Of a stretch of DNA of 8,646 bases, positions 5,031 through 8,646 are shown piece by piece. A program made the translations under genes and the position numbers. How positions within the stretch are numbered: the first letter of the stretch is position 1; the number at the start of each line of letters is the position of its first letter. The DNA comes from Puniceicoccales bacterium. GTDB lineage: Bacteria; Verrucomicrobiota; Verrucomicrobiia; Opitutales; LL51. The stretch lies in the NCBI GenBank assembly GCA_031259665.1, contig JAIRLD010000108.1:1-8646 (forward strand). Reading direction: 5' to 3'. The notes beneath the pieces are model-generated. The model was not told the origin of the DNA, did not search any database, and saw nothing but the letters and a program-made list of their open reading frames with translations.

Positions 5031-6399
5031 CATGATAATTGAACAGACGAGTGTAAGTGGTGCGCTGAACTTTGTGAAGTCGGAATTGAGAAAAGATTTC
5101 CAAGGAGATATCTATCGCAATTGGTTTGAAGGATTATCCCTTCTCAGTGAGGAGGAGGATCACATTGTGCTCGGTGTTCCCAATGATTTTGCGGCCATTT
5201 GGATCAATGACAATTACAAGGATGTGATTGCGAAAAAGTTGCAAATGGCGTTGGGGAAGTCGCTCAAAGTGACATTGAAAAGCGATGGCAAAGAGGGTAC
5301 ATCGCCACAAAAAATTGAAGAAAATGTCAATGAAGATTTGGGCAATGAAAAGGTTCACGAAATTGAAAATGGTTACGTATTAAATCCCAAAAATACCTTT
5401 GAGAATTTCGTGATTGGGCCGGGGAATCAGATGGCCCATGCCGCTTCCATTGCCATTGCTAACGCGCCTGGGAAGGCCTATAACCCTTTATTTCTCTACG
5501 GTGCGACGGGACTCGGGAAGACTCATCTCATGCATGCTGTAGCCCACCAAATTCTTTCGAAGAACAGAAAGGCGCGGGTTGTTTACACATCGACGGAAAA
5601 GTTTACCAATGAGTTTATCCAGGCCATTCAGCTCAATACGATGGCTAGGTTTCGTAAAAAATACCGCAGCATCGATGTTTTTCTTTTGGACGATATCCAT
5701 TTTCTTTCGGGAAAAGAGCGCATTCAGGATGAATTTTTTCACACATTCAACGAATTATTTGAGGCACAAAAGCAGATTTTTTTATGTAGCGATCGTCCGG
5801 CGTCAGAGATTTCCAAGTTAGAAAGCCGATTGGTTTCCCGATTCCAATGGGGATTAGTGACGGACATTCAGCCACCGGATTTAGAAACGCGCATTGCCAT
5901 ACTGGCCAAAAAGGCAAAAGATTTGAAAGTTACGCTTGAGTCTAGTGTTTTAAATTATTTGGCGGAACATGTTTCGAGTAACGTACGGCGGCTCGAAGGG
6001 GCTTTAACGCGCGTTGCGAGTTACATGGAATTGACGAAAGCGAAGGTCGATATTCCGATTCTTAAAATGTTTATGAAGGATTTGTTCCAGGACGAAATGG
6101 CAAACACGAAACCTGCTCTGGATGTAATTCAGCAGAAGGTGGCGGAATTTTACGGATTAAAAACGGCCGATTTGCTGGGGAAACGGCGTCCGGCGAATAT
6201 TGCCATGGCGCGGCAGATTGCGATGTATTTGAGCCGTATTTTGACGAGTCAATCGTTGGTCGATATTGGATTAGCCTTTGGTGGGCGCGACCATGGAACG
6301 GTAATCTATGCCTGTAAATCCGTTGAAAATATGATGGAACAGGACGAAGTCATCAAGCGAAATGTGGATCATTTGAAGAAAGTTTTGCAGAATTATTGA
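5023..6399 (+). CDS. dnaA: Chromosomal replication initiator protein DnaA
   Basis: A 458-aa AAA+ ATPase that binds DnaA boxes, melts the origin and loads the replicative helicase. Domain I spans about residues 1-85 (helicase-loader and self-interaction region, with the typical W-F and IWIND segments). A short acidic linker follows (about 86-118). Domain III runs from N121 (NPKNTFENFVIG) and has Walker A GATGLGKT (160-167), Walker B LLDDIH with D223-D224, and the arginine finger R273 (LVSRFQWG). Domain IV, from about 361, has KRRP (387-390) and the DNA-binding signature FGGRDHGTV (419-427). Length is within the normal family range, with a rather short domain II. Start is GTG 5023, chosen from the GGAGGTGA site. 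It heads a tight cluster with lpxC/fabZ (6-bp gap) and lpxA. DnaA boxes at 4766-4800 suggest autoregulation. Confidence 0.98.
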   Translation: MNNMIIEQTSVSGALNFVKSELRKDFQGDIYRNWFEGLSLLSEEEDHIVLGVPNDFAAIWINDNYKDVIAKKLQMALGKSLKVTLKSDGKEGTSPQKIEENVNEDLGNEKVHEIENGYVLNPKNTFENFVIGPGNQMAHAASIAIANAPGKAYNPLFLYGATGLGKTHLMHAVAHQILSKNRKARVVYTSTEKFTNEFIQAIQLNTMARFRKKYRSIDVFLLDDIHFLSGKERIQDEFFHTFNELFEAQKQIFLCSDRPASEISKLESRLVSRFQWGLVTDIQPPDLETRIAILAKKAKDLKVTLESSVLNYLAEHVSSNVRRLEGALTRVASYMELTKAKVDIPILKMFMKDLFQDEMANTKPALDVIQQKVAEFYGLKTADLLGKRRPANIAMARQIAMYLSRILTSQSLVDIGLAFGGRDHGTVIYACKSVENMMEQDEVIKRNVDHLKKVLQNY

Positions 6400-6405
6400 A
6401 CGACC

Positions 6406-7725
6406 ATGGGACAGCGCACGATTTCAAAGGAAGTTTCTATTCAAGGTATTGGGCTCCATACGGGAAAAACGGTCAGGCTCATTTTCAAGCCGGCGCCAGC
6501 AAACGGAGGGATTGTATTTCGCCGCGTCGACCTTTACAATAAACCGGAGCTACGTCCTTCCGCAGAAGCGGTGGGTGATTTGGTTCGCTGTACGACGATT
6601 TCGTCCGGTGACGTACAGATTCATACCGTCGAACACGTTTTGAGTGCCCTCAATGGCCTGCGCATCGATAATATTTTTATCGAAATCGATGCGGAAGAAC
6701 CACCCGCTCTCGATGGATCGGCAAAGTATTATACCAATTTGCTCTGTGAAGCGGAACCCATAGGCCTCGATGTGGAACGGAAAATTTTCAAGTTACACAC
6801 TCCCATTTCCGTTACCGAAGGCAATCGCTCACTCATCGCATTGCCCTATGACGGATTTAAAATTACCTGTACTTCAGCGGATGATCGGGGTATTTACACG
6901 CAGCATCTGTCCCTCGATATGACCCCTGAAAACTACATGAGCGACATTGCGCCGGCGAGGACATTTGCAGTTTACGAGGATATAGAACCCCTTTTGCAAT
7001 GCGGAAAAATTCAGGGGGCGAGCTTAGATTCAGCCATTCTTATTAAAGGCGATCAAATTTTATCCAAGGAACCGCTGCGCTTCACCGACGAATTTGTGCG
7101 CCACAAAATGCTCGATATTGTGGGCGATATGGCGCTTTTAGGGGTAGATTTACGGTGCCATATTATTGCGGTTCGCCCCGGCCATGCGCTCAATGTACAG
7201 CTGGCCAAAAAAATTTGGGAACAGTATCGGAATGGCACTCAAACGGCAGTACATAGAACTGAGTTCAAAACTTCTATCATAAAAAACACGGACTTCGACA
7301 TCGTTAAAGTACTCAACACATTGCCCCATCGCTACCCCTTTATTCTCATTGATCGGGTAATAGCATTCATCGACGATGACTCCCTTCGAGCCGTAAAAAA
7401 TGTGACCATTAACGAACCCTATTTCGTGGGACATTATCCGGGACATCCGGTCATGCCCGGTGTTCTACAAATCGAGGCCATGGCCCAGGCAGCAGGAATA
7501 CTCATGTTACGGCGTTACCAATATGAGCAACGGCTGGCGTATTTCATGAGCTGCGATCGGGTAAAATTCCGAAAGCCGGTAATCCCAGGGGACCAATTGG
7601 AGATTTTTGTGAAAATCGTAAAATATCGCGGTGATAAAATCGGTGTTGCATCAGCAGAATGCAAGGTCGAGGGGCAAATTGTCTCTTCGGCGGAGCTCGT
7701 ATTTTCGGTAATAAAAGCACCATGA
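6406..7725 (+). CDS. lpxC-fabZ: Bifunctional UDP-3-O-acyl-N-acetylglucosamine deacetylase / 3-hydroxyacyl-ACP dehydratase
   Basis: A 439-aa fusion. Residues ~1-272 are LpxC, the zinc deacetylase making the committed step of lipid A synthesis. Zinc ligands H77 (TVEHVLSAL), H233 and D237 (FVRHKMLD) are present, as are the DGSA loop (103-106) and the catalytic H260 (PGHALN). After a short linker, residues ~297-439 are FabZ, which dehydrates 3-hydroxyacyl-ACP in fatty acid synthesis: LPHRYPF (306-312), catalytic H343 (YFVGHYPGHP) and E357 (LQIEAMAQ). Both active sites look intact. The fusion joins two enzymes that draw on the same hydroxyacyl-ACP pool and is known in Bacteroidota/Chlorobiota and some PVC bacteria. 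No frameshift or stop separates the halves. Start ATG 6406 fits the LpxC N-terminus (GQRTISKEVSIQGIGLHTG); no Shine-Dalgarno precedes it, so coupling to dnaA, which ends 6 bp earlier, is likely. It overlaps lpxA by four bases. Confidence 0.97.
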   Translation: MGQRTISKEVSIQGIGLHTGKTVRLIFKPAPANGGIVFRRVDLYNKPELRPSAEAVGDLVRCTTISSGDVQIHTVEHVLSALNGLRIDNIFIEIDAEEPPALDGSAKYYTNLLCEAEPIGLDVERKIFKLHTPISVTEGNRSLIALPYDGFKITCTSADDRGIYTQHLSLDMTPENYMSDIAPARTFAVYEDIEPLLQCGKIQGASLDSAILIKGDQILSKEPLRFTDEFVRHKMLDIVGDMALLGVDLRCHIIAVRPGHALNVQLAKKIWEQYRNGTQTAVHRTEFKTSIIKNTDFDIVKVLNTLPHRYPFILIDRVIAFIDDDSLRAVKNVTINEPYFVGHYPGHPVMPGVLQIEAMAQAAGILMLRRYQYEQRLAYFMSCDRVKFRKPVIPGDQLEIFVKIVKYRGDKIGVASAECKVEGQIVSSAELVFSVIKAP

Positions 7726-8489
7726 ATATTCATCCAACGGCGATTATCGAAAATGGCGCACAAATCGCAGATGGCGTAACGATTGGTCCCTTCGCTTTCA
7801 TCGGAAATAATGTCACCATCGGTTCCAAAACAGTTATCCAACACCACGCTTCGATTGAGGGATACACGATCTTGGGCGAACATAATATGGTTTTTCCCTA
7901 CGCTTGCCTCGGCGGTCAGACGCAGGATTTGAAATATATTGGCGACCAGACCGGGCTCGAAATCAGCCATCACAATATCTTTCGCGAGTATGTGACGATT
8001 CACAGCGGTACGAAGGAGGGGAGTGTTACGAAAATCGGCCACCATAATGCATTTTTGGCATATGCCCATGTGGCCCACGATTGTATCCTGGGAAATCATA
8101 TCATTATGAGCAGCTTAGCGGCTTTAGCAGGGCACGTCAGGGTCGGCGATTACGTCAATATCGCATGGAATGCGGGTGTACACCAATTTTGTAGGGTAGG
8201 GGATTATGCGATGCTCGCGGCAAGTTCGAAGGCGTTAATGGATATTTTACCATTCATGCTCGCCGAAGGACAACCAGCTAAAACCCGCTATTTCAATAAA
8301 ATTAATTTGCAACGGCACCAATTTGCCCAAACCGATATCGAACATGTAAAAAATATCTACCGCATTCTATTTCATTCCAAATACAATCGTTCGGAAGCCT
8401 TTGGCCAATTGGAACAGTATCAACAAATTTCAAATGTCTATGAAACCGTTATTCGGGCAATTCAATCGTCACAGCGAGGCTTTTGTTAA
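7722..8489 (+). CDS. lpxA: Acyl-[ACP]-UDP-N-acetylglucosamine O-acyltransferase LpxA
   Basis: A 255-aa cytoplasmic left-handed beta-helix acyltransferase, first step of lipid A synthesis: transfer of a 3-hydroxyacyl chain from ACP to UDP-GlcNAc. Hexapeptide repeats fill residues ~1-180. HPTAIIENGA opens the helix; TQDLKY (D69, K71) and AHVAHDC (H116, catalytic H119) are the conserved active-site segments; GVHQFCRVGDY (151-161) is also typical, and an alpha-helical C-terminus follows. The frame is open upstream to an ATG at 7659, but ATG 7722 is chosen because it gives the normal N-terminus and makes the classical ATGA overlap with the lpxC-fabZ stop (7722-7725). By ungapped alignment from the catalytic His, the residue equal to E. 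coli G173, which sets acyl length, is A167. It is the last gene of the cluster; hairpin block 3 follows 22 bases after the stop. Confidence 0.97.
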   Translation: MNIHPTAIIENGAQIADGVTIGPFAFIGNNVTIGSKTVIQHHASIEGYTILGEHNMVFPYACLGGQTQDLKYIGDQTGLEISHHNIFREYVTIHSGTKEGSVTKIGHHNAFLAYAHVAHDCILGNHIIMSSLAALAGHVRVGDYVNIAWNAGVHQFCRVGDYAMLAASSKALMDILPFMLAEGQPAKTRYFNKINLQRHQFAQTDIEHVKNIYRILFHSKYNRSEAFGQLEQYQQISNVYETVIRAIQSSQRGFC

Positions 8490-8511
8490 ATTATCGGACG
8501 ACATAGTTAAC

Positions 8512-8646
8512 CTAAGGACTCCTCGCCCTTAGAATCCCCGCCAGGGGATACCATCCCCTGGACCTGGATTTGCGGTTTGATCCAGTGGTACCGCCACTGG
8601 ATCGAACCGCAAGGAGGCCAAAGGCTCGCCCCGCGGCTACGCCGCG
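8512..8646 (+). repeat. Hairpin-repeat block 3 (modules A-B-C-D), cut by the window end
   Basis: A: 8512-8517/8527-8532, shorter than in the other copies because the next pair is A-C. B: 8541-8549/8553-8561, perfect. C: 8572-8588/8594-8610, 17 bp with one T8578-G8604 wobble. D: left arm 8628-8637, loop TAC, right arm GCCGCG at 8641-8646 running off the window. Module order, orientation and position after a stop codon match blocks 1 and 2. The stretch 8490-8511 shows nothing recognisable. Confidence 0.88.

Noticed and set aside
7659..7721. N-terminal extension of LpxA from the upstream in-frame ATG
   Set aside because: The extra 21 residues are out-of-frame FabZ sequence; ATG 7722 gives the standard N-terminus and the ATGA overlap.
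6406..7725. LpxC-FabZ fusion as an assembly or frameshift artefact
   Set aside because: The frame is continuous, both domains retain all catalytic residues with a short linker, and this fusion is known in several phyla.
7515..8099. 194-codon - strand open frame across the lpxC-fabZ/lpxA junction
   Set aside because: It lies wholly antisense to two well-identified genes, has no recognisable motif, and is best explained as a codon-bias shadow.

Overview
The window carries four complete, confidently recognisable genes plus one fused-domain gene product, all on the + strand, separated by long GC-rich arrays of hairpin repeats. The outer-membrane lipid A genes point to a Gram-negative-type bacterium. 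The anaerobic glycyl-radical ribonucleotide reductase points to life without oxygen or a facultative lifestyle. An LpxC-FabZ fusion followed directly by lpxA is known from Bacteroidota/Chlorobiota and from parts of the PVC group. The fusion placed right behind dnaA, scarce Shine-Dalgarno sequences and moderate-GC genes next to GC-rich intergenic palindromes make an Opitutae-like Verrucomicrobiota my best guess. That is an inference only.

Layout. 1-110: decayed tail of a hairpin-repeat block. 289-1656: metallo-beta-lactamase/beta-CASP RNA-processing nuclease. 1662-1956: hairpin block 1. 1957-2142: nrdD control region with a well-spaced tandem pair of NrdR-like boxes and one DnaA-box-like site. 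2143-4227: anaerobic ribonucleoside-triphosphate reductase (nrdD) with a badly diverged ATP-cone. 4228-4760: hairpin block 2, split by an AT-rich spacer. 4761-5022: AT-rich dnaA upstream region with an inverted pair of DnaA boxes and an unlisted 47-codon Trp-rich ORF that overlaps the dnaA start. 5023-8489: tightly packed dnaA - lpxC/fabZ - lpxA operon (6-bp gap, then ATGA overlap). 8512-8646: hairpin block 3, cut by the window end.

How the genes work together. DnaA starts chromosome replication. NrdD makes the dNTPs for it under anoxia and looks NrdR-regulated. LpxA carries out the first step of lipid A synthesis, the LpxC domain the committed second step, and the FabZ domain supplies the fatty-acid side of the same hydroxyacyl-ACP pool. 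The dnaA-lpxC/fabZ-lpxA cluster therefore ties replication initiation to envelope growth in one apparent transcription unit.

The least explained material is the modular hairpin cassette. Its modules recur in the same order and orientation after nearly every transcription unit, and paired substitutions preserve the stems between copies. The 47-aa ORF in front of dnaA and the degenerate ATP-cone of NrdD are the other points most worth checking.
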